Notes: generated from the letters alone by a model not told the origin. 8,542 nucleotides of DNA from an uncultured Pseudomonadales bacterium (GCA_937998635.1 CALLDA010000129.1:1-8542); one strand, 5' to 3'. Positions 1 through 7,147 are shown, counted from the stretch's first letter. Made by a program: numbers and translations.

Positions 1-1
1 T

Positions 2-316
2 CACAAGCAGCGACTGAAAAATCTGCAAACCCGAATTATGCAACAGGCCATGGCGATCAGCCGAAAAATGGTCGGCAATACCGAACGCTTGTTGGTCACC
101 GGTATATCCAAACGTGATCCCGGGCAACTTCAGGGTCGCACGGAGAACAATCGGGTGGTTAATTTTGCCAGTACGGATCACGACCTTATCGGTCAATTTG
201 TCAATGTCGATATCTACGAGGCTCTGCCCAATTCCCTGCGTGGTCGCCTGTGTGAGCGGGAGCCTGTCGCCAAGCAAGCAGATAGCCCTGGTCAACACAA
301 TGACTCTTTGATTTGA
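2..316 (+). CDS. miaB: tRNA-2-methylthio-N6-dimethylallyladenosine synthase MiaB, C-terminal part
   Basis: Only the last 104 codons are present; the gene begins before the window. MiaB is a radical-SAM iron-sulfur enzyme that adds a methylthio group to i6A at position 37 of tRNAs reading UNN codons. The catalytic domains are outside the window. What is seen is the helical linker (QQAMAISRKMVGNTE) followed by the TRAM RNA-binding domain, with the family blocks DPGQLQGRTENNRVVNF, LIGQFVNVDI and EALPNSLRG. A short polar tail of about 20 residues follows and ends in DSLI. The stop is TGA at 314-316, and a second in-frame TGA lies at 329-331 because of a 15-base tandem duplication. The neighbour ybeZ is the usual one downstream of miaB in Gammaproteobacteria. 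Identification is by recognition of the conserved C-terminal blocks and by context, and is secure. Confidence 0.95.
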   Translation, partial: HKQRLKNLQTRIMQQAMAISRKMVGNTERLLVTGISKRDPGQLQGRTENNRVVNFASTDHDLIGQFVNVDIYEALPNSLRGRLCEREPVAKQADSPGQHNDSLI

Positions 317-335
317 ACAACTTTGGTTTGAACAG
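306..335 (+). repeat. 15-base tandem duplication spanning the miaB stop codon
   Basis: Two adjacent 15-base units, CTTTGATTTGAACAA (306-320) and CTTTGGTTTGAACAG (321-335), match at 13 of 15 positions. The first unit contains the miaB stop TGA, and the second repeats it in the same frame at 329-331. The repeat is visible directly. Whether it is a slippage scar or a binding site is unknown. Confidence 0.7.
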
Positions 336-390
336 GGTGGCTTACAGTAGCCTATCGGTATAAAGGCGCCTGATGTTATAGTTTTATTCC

Positions 391-420
391 TTGATTAAAG
401 CGGCTATCCTTCACTATTCA
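391..420 (+). promoter_or_regulatory. weak candidate sigma-70-type promoter before ybeZ
   Basis: TTGATT (391-396) and TATTCA (415-420) are separated by 18 bases, a plausible but poor match to the -35 and -10 consensus. The 134-base gap between miaB and ybeZ is the only sizeable gap in this half of the window, so a promoter here is expected if ybeZ-ybeY-ybeX-lnt is its own unit. E. coli ybeZ has a known sigma-32 heat-shock promoter. I looked for its CTTGAA and CCCCAT pair here and found no good match. Confidence 0.2.
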
Positions 421-450
421 CGAATTAAATAATGGTTCCAACACACGCAT

Positions 451-1491
451 TTGAACACTCGCTCTGCAGCGCACACCGTCACTCTCGAACCCAACGACAC
501 CCAACGACTTGCCCAGCTCTGCGGCCAGTTTGACGAACACCTCCATCAGATCGAACAGCGCCTCAACATTCAGATCAAAAACCGGGGTAATGTTTTTGCT
601 CTCTATGGCAATCCTGAACACGCACTCACTACAGCTAACCTACTTCAACACCTCTACGACAAAACCCGCTCCGCCAATGGCCTGAGTCCGGGGCAGGTGC
701 ATTTATGTTTACAGCAAGCTGATATGGAACGTTATATGGAAACACCCACTCTCGAAGCTGGCTCCGAAGCAGAAAACAAAGTCGTGCAGAGTTTTTCTGT
801 GATTCGCACCAAGAAAGGCAATGTCACCCCACGGGGTGCCAACCAGTTACATTATGTGCAAGCCATCCAGACTCATGACATCAACTTTGGGGTTGGTCCG
901 GCCGGAACGGGCAAGACCTATCTCGCCGTTGCCTGTGCGGTGGAGTCTTTTCTTCGTCACGAAGTAGAACGTATATTATTGGTCAGACCCGCGGTTGAAG
1001 CCGGTGAAAAGCTCGGCTTTTTGCCGGGTGATTTATCGCAGAAGGTCGACCCTTATCTGCGTCCCCTCTACGATGCACTCTATGAAATGATGGGCACTGA
1101 AACCGTTGGCAAACTTATCGAGCGCAATGTTATCGAAGTCGCGCCACTGGCCTACATGCGCGGGCGCACCTTAAATAACGCCTACATCATTCTCGACGAA
1201 AGCCAGAACACCACTCGCGAACAAATGAAGATGTTTCTCACCCGCATCGGCTTTGGCTCCACCGCCGTTATTACTGGCGATATCACCCAGATCGATCTGC
1301 CCCGGGGCACACGATCTGGCCTGATCCATGGCTGCAATGTCTTAGAGGGTGTCGAGGGCATTTCCTTCACCCACTTCCAGTCGAAAGATGTCGTGCGCCA
1401 CCCACTGGTACAAAAAATCGTCGATGCCTACGATACTTTTGAAAACCATAACGAAAACAAGCATACCAACAACAATGACACCGACCGTTAA
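451..1491 (+). CDS. ybeZ: PhoH-like ATPase YbeZ (PhoL)
   Basis: 346-residue P-loop NTPase of the PhoH family, cytoplasmic, known as the partner of the YbeY endoribonuclease encoded next. The N-terminal region (about 10-110) matches the YbeZ type with TLEPND and FDEHLHQIEQRL. The ATPase core follows: Walker A GPAGTGKT at 149-156, the block RPAVEAGEKLGFLPGDL near 179-195, LIERNVIEVAPLAYMRGRT near 222-240, Walker B IILDES at 246-251 and a TGD sensor-like motif at 275-277. The start must be TTG at 451: an in-frame TAA stands at 430-432, no ATG occurs in frame before codon 92, and the conserved TLEP block begins at residue 11. No Shine-Dalgarno sequence precedes the start. The last 15 or so residues are polar and rich in Asn. 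It sits 21 bases before ybeY, presumably in the same transcript. Family assignment is secure; the exact biochemical role is less well established. Confidence 0.96.
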   Translation: MNTRSAAHTVTLEPNDTQRLAQLCGQFDEHLHQIEQRLNIQIKNRGNVFALYGNPEHALTTANLLQHLYDKTRSANGLSPGQVHLCLQQADMERYMETPTLEAGSEAENKVVQSFSVIRTKKGNVTPRGANQLHYVQAIQTHDINFGVGPAGTGKTYLAVACAVESFLRHEVERILLVRPAVEAGEKLGFLPGDLSQKVDPYLRPLYDALYEMMGTETVGKLIERNVIEVAPLAYMRGRTLNNAYIILDESQNTTREQMKMFLTRIGFGSTAVITGDITQIDLPRGTRSGLIHGCNVLEGVEGISFTHFQSKDVVRHPLVQKIVDAYDTFENHNENKHTNNNDTDR

Positions 1492-1512
1492 ATTTCCACC
1501 CTGGCTAATCAA

Positions 1513-2025
1513 ATGGCGTCCAGCATGACGACGACGATTATTGTCGACAATTGCAGCGACGACGAGGCACCCGAACCCCACTCGATACAGTGCTGGGTTG
1601 AGGCTGCTATCGCCGACCGTAAGGACGAGGCCGAGCTCAGCATTCGCATTGTCGGTACAGATGAAGCCGCCGAACTGAACACACAATACCGAGGCAAACA
1701 GGGCCCGACCAACGTCTTATCTTTTCCCGCAGATTTACTCGAGGTCGTACCCCTACCCCTGCTCGGCGACATTGTGCTTTGCGCACCCCTGATACTCAAA
1801 GAAGCCCAGGAACAGGGCAAGTCGGCGCAGGCACACTGGGCTCATTTGATCATCCACGGCACCCTGCACTTGCTGGGCTATGACCATATTGATGAAGCCG
1901 ATGCCGCGCAAATGGAAGCCCTTGAGACAAGTATTCTAGGCTCACTAAACTACCCTGCGCCCTACACCACTGATTCAAGCCCGCCTACCAATACTAACAA
2001 TGGCAACGAGAACCAAGACCTGTGA
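1513..2025 (+). CDS. ybeY: endoribonuclease / rRNA maturation factor YbeY
   Basis: 170-residue member of the UPF0054 family of zinc-dependent RNases needed for 16S rRNA 3'-end maturation and ribosome quality control in bacteria. The zinc site is visible as HGTLHLLGYDH, with His115, His119 and His125 in the H-x3-H-x5-H pattern. The upstream conserved block YRGKQGPTNVLSFP contains Arg60, the counterpart of the conserved E. coli arginine, and LLGDIVLC follows at 83-90. The core ends near residue 148; the last 20 residues are a Pro/Thr/Asn-rich tail that differs from the E. coli tail. ATG at 1513 was chosen; ATG at 1525 (residue 5) is also possible because neither has a clear ribosome binding site. 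It lies 21 bases after ybeZ, and its TGA overlaps the GTG start of ybeX, which points to translational coupling. Confidence 0.96.
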   Translation: MASSMTTTIIVDNCSDDEAPEPHSIQCWVEAAIADRKDEAELSIRIVGTDEAAELNTQYRGKQGPTNVLSFPADLLEVVPLPLLGDIVLCAPLILKEAQEQGKSAQAHWAHLIIHGTLHLLGYDHIDEADAAQMEALETSILGSLNYPAPYTTDSSPPTNTNNGNENQDL

Positions 2026-2867
2026 AAAAGGCTAAAAGTACCGACCCTAAGCAGTCATTTTTCACCCGACTGACCAGGCTATTTTCTTCCCAACCCTCAA
2101 CGCGAGATGACGTCGCCGAATTATTGCGCGATGCTCACGACAATAACATCCTCGATCACGAAGCACTGGAGATCATGGAAGGTGCCCTCGCCGTGGCCGA
2201 TCAACAGGTCAGAGAAATTATGGTGCCCCGTTCACGGATGATAGTCATCCCGGAAGAAGCGGATATCGCACAGGTCTTAGCTCTGGTCACCGAATCAAAA
2301 CACTCACGCTTCCCCGTTATCGGCGAATCTATCGATGACATCAAAGGCATTCTGCTGGCCAAAGATTTATTGCCGCTGACTTTGACCGGCAATGAAAACT
2401 TCAAACTCGCCCAGGTGACTCGCCCAGCGACCATTGTCCCGGAAAGCAAGCGCCTGAATGTTTTGCTTAAAGAATTTCGCGAACAGCGCTACCATATGGC
2501 CATAATTATGGATGAATACGCCAGCGTCGCCGGGCTGGTGACCATTGAAGATATTCTCGAAGAAATCGTCGGCGAGATCGAAGATGAGACCGATCAGGAA
2601 GATCAACAGCATATCAAGCGCCAGGAAGATGGCAGCTATCAGCTCGCCGCCCTGACACCCATTGAGGACTTTAACGAATATTTTGGCTCCGGCCTGAGCG
2701 AGGACGAATTTGACACCATCGGCGGCCTGGTCACCAGAGCCTTTGGTCATCTGCCCAAGGTCGGTGAATCGACTACCCTCGACAGGTATCACATCCAAAT
2801 CATCGACGGCGACGAACGACAACTACATGTACTGGAATTGCGTCTCCTCAGTGCTGATCCAGACTAG
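2022..2867 (+). CDS. ybeX: CorC/YbeX-type CBS-pair protein
   Basis: 281-residue cytosolic protein of the YbeX (CorC) group, historically linked to magnesium/cobalt efflux and, for E. coli YbeX, to ribosome metabolism. After a basic N-terminus comes the family opening (RDDVAELLRDA, MEGALAVADQQVREIMVPR at about 28-70). A pair of CBS domains follows at about 68-125 and 132-188, with SRFPVIGES, GILLAKDLLP, YHMAIIMDEY and GLVTIEDILEEIVGEIEDE. The C-terminal CorC_HlyC domain is at about 205-275 (IEDFNEYFGSGLSEDE, DTIGGLVTRAFGHLP). There is no DUF21 membrane domain, which separates it from the HlyC/CNNM-type transporters. The start is GTG at 2022, whose GTGA overlaps the ybeY stop; no strong ribosome binding site is seen, so reinitiation is likely. 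It is slightly shorter than the 292-residue E. coli protein, mainly at both ends. Confidence 0.94.
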   Translation: MKKAKSTDPKQSFFTRLTRLFSSQPSTRDDVAELLRDAHDNNILDHEALEIMEGALAVADQQVREIMVPRSRMIVIPEEADIAQVLALVTESKHSRFPVIGESIDDIKGILLAKDLLPLTLTGNENFKLAQVTRPATIVPESKRLNVLLKEFREQRYHMAIIMDEYASVAGLVTIEDILEEIVGEIEDETDQEDQQHIKRQEDGSYQLAALTPIEDFNEYFGSGLSEDEFDTIGGLVTRAFGHLPKVGESTTLDRYHIQIIDGDERQLHVLELRLLSADPD

Positions 2868-2896
2868 CTGACCGAAACCTTCACGCGATCCTCTGC

Positions 2897-4465
2897 ATGC
2901 CCAAATCAACTCCCCTTGCTCCGACCAGATATGCGGTAGCGCTGTCAGGCGGCGCGTTGCTACCGACGGCCTTCGCGCCTATGTCGTGGTGGCCCCTCGC
3001 CATTATATGTTGCGCTGCACTGCACTGGACCTTGCGTAACACTCAGCTACGCCAGGCGTGGCTGATCTGCCTGCTGTTCGGCACGGGTCTCTACACCACC
3101 GGGGCGTCATGGATTTATGTCAGCATCCATCAATATGGCCAGGCTTCTGTGCCACTCGCGGCTTTGCTCACCGGCTTATTTACCATAGGTCTGGGGGCAG
3201 TATTTATGCTACCCCTATTTTTTTATGCACTTATCAAACAAAGCAATCGACTGCTGAGGGCGCTGGCCTTTGCCGCGCTCTGGGTGCTGGGGGAGTGGTT
3301 TCGAGGCTGGTTTTTAACGGGCTTCCCCTGGCTATATCTGGGTTATGGCTTTATCGATACCTGGCTGGCTGGCTGGGCACCGCTTGCTGGCGTATTGTTT
3401 ATGAGTGGTATTGTTGCGTTTACTGGCGCGGTACTCAGCGAGACCTTAAGTGATGTGCTAGCCCAGGCTTTCTCAAAGCCAGGGGGCAATTCGATCGCCA
3501 AACCCAGCACCGATAGAACTCACCGATGGATTGCAGGCCTTAGCGGCTTATTGCTGGCAATACTCTGGTTCGGCGGTTGGCTACTGGAAAAACAGGCCTG
3601 GACAACACCCCTTACCACCTCGCCACTGAAGGTAGCCCTGGTGCAACCCAATAACCCGGTATTAAACAAGTGGGATGATGATGCTCTGCCTTTGATATTG
3701 GCCGATATCCGTGAACGAACCCGTAGCCTTGCCAATAACGACCTGATCATCTGGCCTGAATCCGCCATTCCAAGCTTGCAAGCTCATATTCCAGGTTTCC
3801 TGACCGAGCTGAACAGCATGGCTACTGGTCAAAAAACTTCATTAATTGCAGGCATTCCCACTATTGCTAACGGTAAGTATTTTAATTCCGTTATCGGACT
3901 TGGCGCTGCCAGCGGTAGTTATCAAAAGCGTCGATTGGTGCCCTTCGGTGAATACGTACCCCTGGAGCAATGGCTGAGAGGCCTTATCAATTTTTTTGAT
4001 CTGCCCATGTCAGCTTTCAGTGTCGGGGCTGATAAACAAGCGCTAATAAGCGTTGGCCAGTACAAAATAGCGACCGCCATTTGCTATGAAATCGCCTATT
4101 CCTGGCCCTTAGCCAAAGATGCTCGGCAAGCTAACCTGCTTCTAACAGTGAGCAATGACACCTGGTTTGGTGATTCACTGGGACCCCATCAGCATCTGGA
4201 GATTGCCCGAATCCGGGCGCTGGAAACCGGCAAGCCGCTGCTGCGCGCCACCAACGATGGCATTACCGCTTTGATAGATGCTCGCGGTCAACTGCTTAAT
4301 CAGCTACCGCGCTTTACCAGCGGCGTGCTGCAAGGAAAGGTGATTCCCCATCAGGGTACAACCCCTTACAGCCGTTGGGGCGAGGCGCCAACCATTGGCC
4401 TGTGCTTCATAATCTTTCTGAGCACACTGGCGCTGACGCGTCGAGCTGGCCAACTGACCCGCTAG
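2897..4465 (+). CDS. lnt: apolipoprotein N-acyltransferase Lnt
   Basis: 522-residue inner-membrane enzyme that transfers a fatty acyl chain from a phospholipid to the N-terminal cysteine of apolipoproteins, the last step of lipoprotein maturation. Hydrophobic segments at about 11-45 (probably two helices), 53-75, 86-112, 120-138, 160-182 and 213-230, plus a last one at about 497-514, fit the known eight-helix layout. The periplasmic nitrilase-like domain lies between them. The catalytic triad is visible: Glu288 in WPESAIP, Lys344 in YQKRRLVPFGEYVPLE and Cys396 in AICYE. Trp259 and the blocks VSNDTWFG and ALETGKPLLRATNDGITA are also family features. The length is close to the 512 residues of E. 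coli Lnt. ATG 2897 is 29 bases after ybeX and has no clear ribosome binding site; the next in-frame ATG (residue 29) would cut into the first helix. Its product is needed to mature lipoproteins such as LptE encoded downstream. Confidence 0.96.
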   Translation: MPKSTPLAPTRYAVALSGGALLPTAFAPMSWWPLAIICCAALHWTLRNTQLRQAWLICLLFGTGLYTTGASWIYVSIHQYGQASVPLAALLTGLFTIGLGAVFMLPLFFYALIKQSNRLLRALAFAALWVLGEWFRGWFLTGFPWLYLGYGFIDTWLAGWAPLAGVLFMSGIVAFTGAVLSETLSDVLAQAFSKPGGNSIAKPSTDRTHRWIAGLSGLLLAILWFGGWLLEKQAWTTPLTTSPLKVALVQPNNPVLNKWDDDALPLILADIRERTRSLANNDLIIWPESAIPSLQAHIPGFLTELNSMATGQKTSLIAGIPTIANGKYFNSVIGLGAASGSYQKRRLVPFGEYVPLEQWLRGLINFFDLPMSAFSVGADKQALISVGQYKIATAICYEIAYSWPLAKDARQANLLLTVSNDTWFGDSLGPHQHLEIARIRALETGKPLLRATNDGITALIDARGQLLNQLPRFTSGVLQGKVIPHQGTTPYSRWGEAPTIGLCFIIFLSTLALTRRAGQLTR

Positions 4466-4487
4466 AGCAAATTGCTAGTACAGCGCC

Positions 4488-4517
4488 CTAGGTCTGGCCC
4501 CGGCTTTCCCCTATAAT
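4488..4517 (+). promoter_or_regulatory. candidate leuS promoter
   Basis: A perfect -10 box TATAAT lies at 4512-4517 in the 117-base gap before leuS. The -35 region is poor: CTAGGT at 4488-4493 with an 18-base spacer, or TAGGTC with 17. Transcription would begin near 4521-4526, giving a leader of about 60 bases. A separate promoter for leuS-lptE-holA is reasonable because this is the largest gap after lnt. It is unproven because the -35 is weak. Confidence 0.4.
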
Positions 4518-4537
4518 TTCGCCTTTGCCCCACCACC

Positions 4538-4568
4538 CCGGACCGTCATCGGATCCGGCGATTTTATT
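4538..4568 (+). terminator. hairpin plus T-run in the leuS leader (terminator or attenuator-like)
   Basis: CCGGACCG (4538-4545) pairs with CGG-A-TCCGG (4550-4558), giving eight base pairs, seven of them GC, one bulged A at 4553 and a TCAT loop. Three bases later comes TTTTATT (4562-4568). This has the shape of an intrinsic terminator, but it lies downstream of the TATAAT box and only 14 bases before the leuS ATG. It could end read-through from lnt, act as an attenuator of leuS, or simply be a 5' UTR stem. The structure is seen by eye; its function is inference. Confidence 0.35.
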
Positions 4569-4573
4569 CAAGA

Positions 4574-4579
4574 TGAGAG
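4574..4579 (+). promoter_or_regulatory. possible leuS ribosome binding site
   Basis: TGAGAG lies three bases before ATG 4583, a partial match to the Shine-Dalgarno sequence with short spacing. A nearby ATG at 4573 is out of frame and opens only 13 codons. The leuS start is fixed by the conserved N-terminus MKEQYHPKDIEQDAQQYW. Confidence 0.35.
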
Positions 4580-4582
4580 CCC

Positions 4583-7066
4583 ATGAAGGAACAATATCAC
4601 CCAAAAGACATTGAGCAGGACGCTCAGCAGTACTGGCGGGAAAACCAGTCATTTAAAGTAGAAGCCGATAATCAGCGGGAAAAATATTACTGCCTGGCCA
4701 TGTTCCCCTATCCCAGTGGGCAACTGCACATGGGCCATGTGCGCAACTACACCATCGCCGATGTGATTAGCCGCTACCAACGCATGCTCGGCAAGAATGT
4801 TCTGCAACCCATGGGCTGGGATGCTTTTGGCCTGCCTGCAGAAAATGCCGCTATCAAGAACAACACGGCACCAGCACCGTGGACCTACGAGAACATCCGC
4901 TACATGAAAGAGCAGCTCAACGCCCTGGGTTTCGCCTATGACTGGGATCGTGAGTTGGCCACCTGTCAACCGGATTACTACCAATGGGAACAGTGGTTTT
5001 TCACCCGCCTCTACGAAAAAAAGCTGGTCTACAAAAAAACCAGCGCGGTTAACTGGTGTCCCAACGATCAAACTGTCCTCGCCAACGAGCAGGTCATCGA
5101 TGGCTGCTGCTGGCGCTGTGATACCCCGGTAGAACGCAAGGAAATTCCCCAGTGGTTTATCCGCATTACTGACTACGCTGAAGAGCTGCTCGACGATCTC
5201 GATAAACTCGACGACTGGCCAGATCAGGTGCGCACCATGCAGCGCAACTGGATTGGCAAAAGCCGAGGCGTGACCATGAGCTTCGCGCTCAGCACTGCTA
5301 TCGCAGGCTACGAGCACTTTGAGGTTTATACGACCCGTCCGGACACGGTTATGGGTGTCACTTATTTAAGTCTGGCGGCGGAGCATCCCATCAGCCTGGC
5401 GCTGGCAGACAGCAATCCTGAATTGGCAGAATTTATAAGCACCTGTAAAACTCAGTCCCTCGCTGAAGCCGATATGGCGACCATGGACAAGCTGGGTATG
5501 GATACCGGCATCAAGGCCATCCACCCACTCACCGGTGCCGAAGTTCCGGTCTGGATCGCCAATTATGTGTTGATGGATTACGGCTCTGGCGCTGTGATGG
5601 CCGTGCCCGCTCACGACCAAAGAGATTGGGAGTTTGCCAAAAATTACCACCTCCCTATTGAGCAGGTTATCGCCCCCACCTCCGCCCTCAGTGACGACAC
5701 TCCCTGCGACATAAGCAAAGAGGCCTTCACCGCCAAAGGCCAGTTAATTAACTCAGCGCCATTTAACGGACTGGGTTTTGATGACGCGTTTGACGCTATT
5801 GCCAGCGCCCTGGCAGAGCTCGACAAAGGTCGTATCACCGTTAACTATCGCCTGCGGGACTGGGGCGTATCGCGGCAGCGCTACTGGGGTTCACCCATCC
5901 CCATGCTCTATTCCTCTGATGGAATTGAAATCCCGGTACCCGCCGACAAACTCCCGGTGCTGTTGCCCGAAGATGTCGAAATGGACGGCGTGCAATCCCC
6001 CATCAAGGCCGATGCCGAATGGAAAAAAGTCAGCCTTAACGGACAGCAGCTAGAAAGAGAAACCGACACCTTTGACACCTTTATGGAGTCATCCTGGTAT
6101 TACGCGCGCTTTACCTGCCCGGACGCCAAGGACGCCATGCTCGATTCCGAGCGCGCCAATTACTGGCTGCCCGTCGATCAATATGTCGGCGGCATTGAGC
6201 ACGCCATACTGCATCTGCTCTATGCCCGCTTCTTCCATAAGCTGATGCGCGATGAAGGCCTGCTCGATTCCGATGAGCCATTCATCAAACTGCTCTGTCA
6301 GGGCATGGTGCTCAAAGACGGCAGCAAAATGTCCAAATCCAAGGGCAATACCGTCGACCCCCAGGGCCTGATTGATCAATACGGCGCTGACACGGTTCGA
6401 CTGTTTACCATGTTTGCCGCGCCTCCCGAGCAATCTCTGGAATGGTCTGATGAAGGTGTCGCTGGCGCTTCTCGCTTCCTGCGCAGACTGTGGAAAACCC
6501 TGCACAGACATATTGAAAACGATGGCGCTCACAGCGACATAAAGCCCATCGATGTAGAAAGCCTAAGCACTCTTGAGCGGGATGTACGCCGCAAAACCCA
6601 CGAAACCATTGCCAAGGTCAGTGACGACTACGGTCGTCGGCAAACCTTTAATACGGCCATTGCGGCGGTGATGGAATTACTCAACGAACTCAATAAGCTC
6701 GACGACAGCGCGACGCAGGCCCCGGCAATCACCCGTGAAGCCCTGGAAACAGCCGTGCTACTTTTAGCCCCGATCACCCCGCATTTATGCCACAGTGCCT
6801 GGGCTACCCTCGGACACAGCGAAGGCGTTATCGACACCCCCTGGCCTCGCGCTGACCAGGCAGCATTGGTGCGCAGCAGTATTACCATGGCTGTGCAGGT
6901 CAACGGTAAGGTGCGAGCGCAGATCGAGGTGGCCGCCGATGCCGAACAAAAAGATATAGAACAACAGGCCGTTGAAGACACCAAGGTCATTCGCTTTACT
7001 GAGGGCAAGAGCATCCGTAAAGTGATCGTCGTACCGAAAAGATTGGTAAACATTGTGGTCGGCTGA
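4583..7066 (+). CDS. leuS: leucyl-tRNA synthetase, form lacking the leucine-specific insertion
   Basis: 827-residue class I synthetase that activates leucine with ATP and charges tRNA-Leu in the cytoplasm. The Rossmann fold carries the HIGH signature as HMGH at 49-52. The zinc-binding ZN1 region (NWCPNDQTVLANEQVIDGC at 157-175, with further cysteines at 176 and 179) is almost the same as in E. coli. The CP1 editing domain has the threonine-rich TTRPDT at 250-255 and GSGAVMAVPAHDQRD at 334-348, including the editing aspartate Asp345. WGVSRQRYWG is at 427-436 and KMSKS at 582-586, then the anticodon-binding domain (GRRQTFNTAIAAVMELLN near 684-701) and the C-terminal domain (MAVQVNGKVRAQI, RKVIVVPKRLVNIVVG). 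Only five residues separate GMVL from MSKS, where the E. coli enzyme has about 49, so the leucine-specific domain is absent. The 88-base gap to lptE allows cotranscription. Identity is certain. Confidence 0.98.
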   Translation: MKEQYHPKDIEQDAQQYWRENQSFKVEADNQREKYYCLAMFPYPSGQLHMGHVRNYTIADVISRYQRMLGKNVLQPMGWDAFGLPAENAAIKNNTAPAPWTYENIRYMKEQLNALGFAYDWDRELATCQPDYYQWEQWFFTRLYEKKLVYKKTSAVNWCPNDQTVLANEQVIDGCCWRCDTPVERKEIPQWFIRITDYAEELLDDLDKLDDWPDQVRTMQRNWIGKSRGVTMSFALSTAIAGYEHFEVYTTRPDTVMGVTYLSLAAEHPISLALADSNPELAEFISTCKTQSLAEADMATMDKLGMDTGIKAIHPLTGAEVPVWIANYVLMDYGSGAVMAVPAHDQRDWEFAKNYHLPIEQVIAPTSALSDDTPCDISKEAFTAKGQLINSAPFNGLGFDDAFDAIASALAELDKGRITVNYRLRDWGVSRQRYWGSPIPMLYSSDGIEIPVPADKLPVLLPEDVEMDGVQSPIKADAEWKKVSLNGQQLERETDTFDTFMESSWYYARFTCPDAKDAMLDSERANYWLPVDQYVGGIEHAILHLLYARFFHKLMRDEGLLDSDEPFIKLLCQGMVLKDGSKMSKSKGNTVDPQGLIDQYGADTVRLFTMFAAPPEQSLEWSDEGVAGASRFLRRLWKTLHRHIENDGAHSDIKPIDVESLSTLERDVRRKTHETIAKVSDDYGRRQTFNTAIAAVMELLNELNKLDDSATQAPAITREALETAVLLLAPITPHLCHSAWATLGHSEGVIDTPWPRADQAALVRSSITMAVQVNGKVRAQIEVAADAEQKDIEQQAVEDTKVIRFTEGKSIRKVIVVPKRLVNIVVG

Positions 7067-7081
7067 CTTAAACCGTAAATT
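7053..7081 (+). promoter_or_regulatory. very weak candidate promoter before lptE
   Basis: TTGTGG (7053-7058, inside the end of leuS) and TAAATT (7076-7081) are 17 bases apart. The spacing is good but both boxes are weak. It would let lptE-holA be made apart from leuS. I give it little weight. Confidence 0.15.
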
Positions 7082-7143
7082 AGCAAGGTCACTGCCTTAA
7101 AGCTTAATACCTGACCGGCCACCAGAGCCAGCACCCTAACCAC

Positions 7144-7147
7144 AGGA
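7144..7147 (+). promoter_or_regulatory. ribosome binding site of lptE
   Basis: AGGA lies seven bases before ATG 7155. It is the clearest Shine-Dalgarno sequence in the window and fixes the lptE start, which also gives a proper lipoprotein signal peptide. Confidence 0.55.

Noticed and set aside
339..352. GGCT-TACAGT-AGCC hairpin after miaB as a terminator
   Set aside because: A four-pair stem with no following T-run; not supported as a terminator.
317..450. Sigma-32 heat-shock promoter ahead of ybeZ, as known in E. coli
   Set aside because: TTGAAC occurs twice, but no CCCCAT-like -10 lies at the right distance; the best partner (CCTATC, 351-356) is a poor match.
2367..2822. 151-codon minus-strand frame within ybeX
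   Set aside because: Antisense to the CBS and CorC_HlyC domains, with no independent support such as a promoter or ribosome binding site.
3058..3453. 131-codon plus-strand frame inside lnt
   Set aside because: Out of frame with the conserved membrane segments of Lnt; its translation has no coherent features.
4649..5317. 222-codon open frame on the minus strand within leuS
   Set aside because: It lies wholly antisense to the conserved catalytic and ZN1 parts of LeuRS, has no recognisable domain, and is explained by the codon bias of leuS.
7085..7098. AAGG-TCACTG-CCTT hairpin after leuS as a terminator
   Set aside because: Only four base pairs, half of them AT, and no T-run follows; too weak to call.
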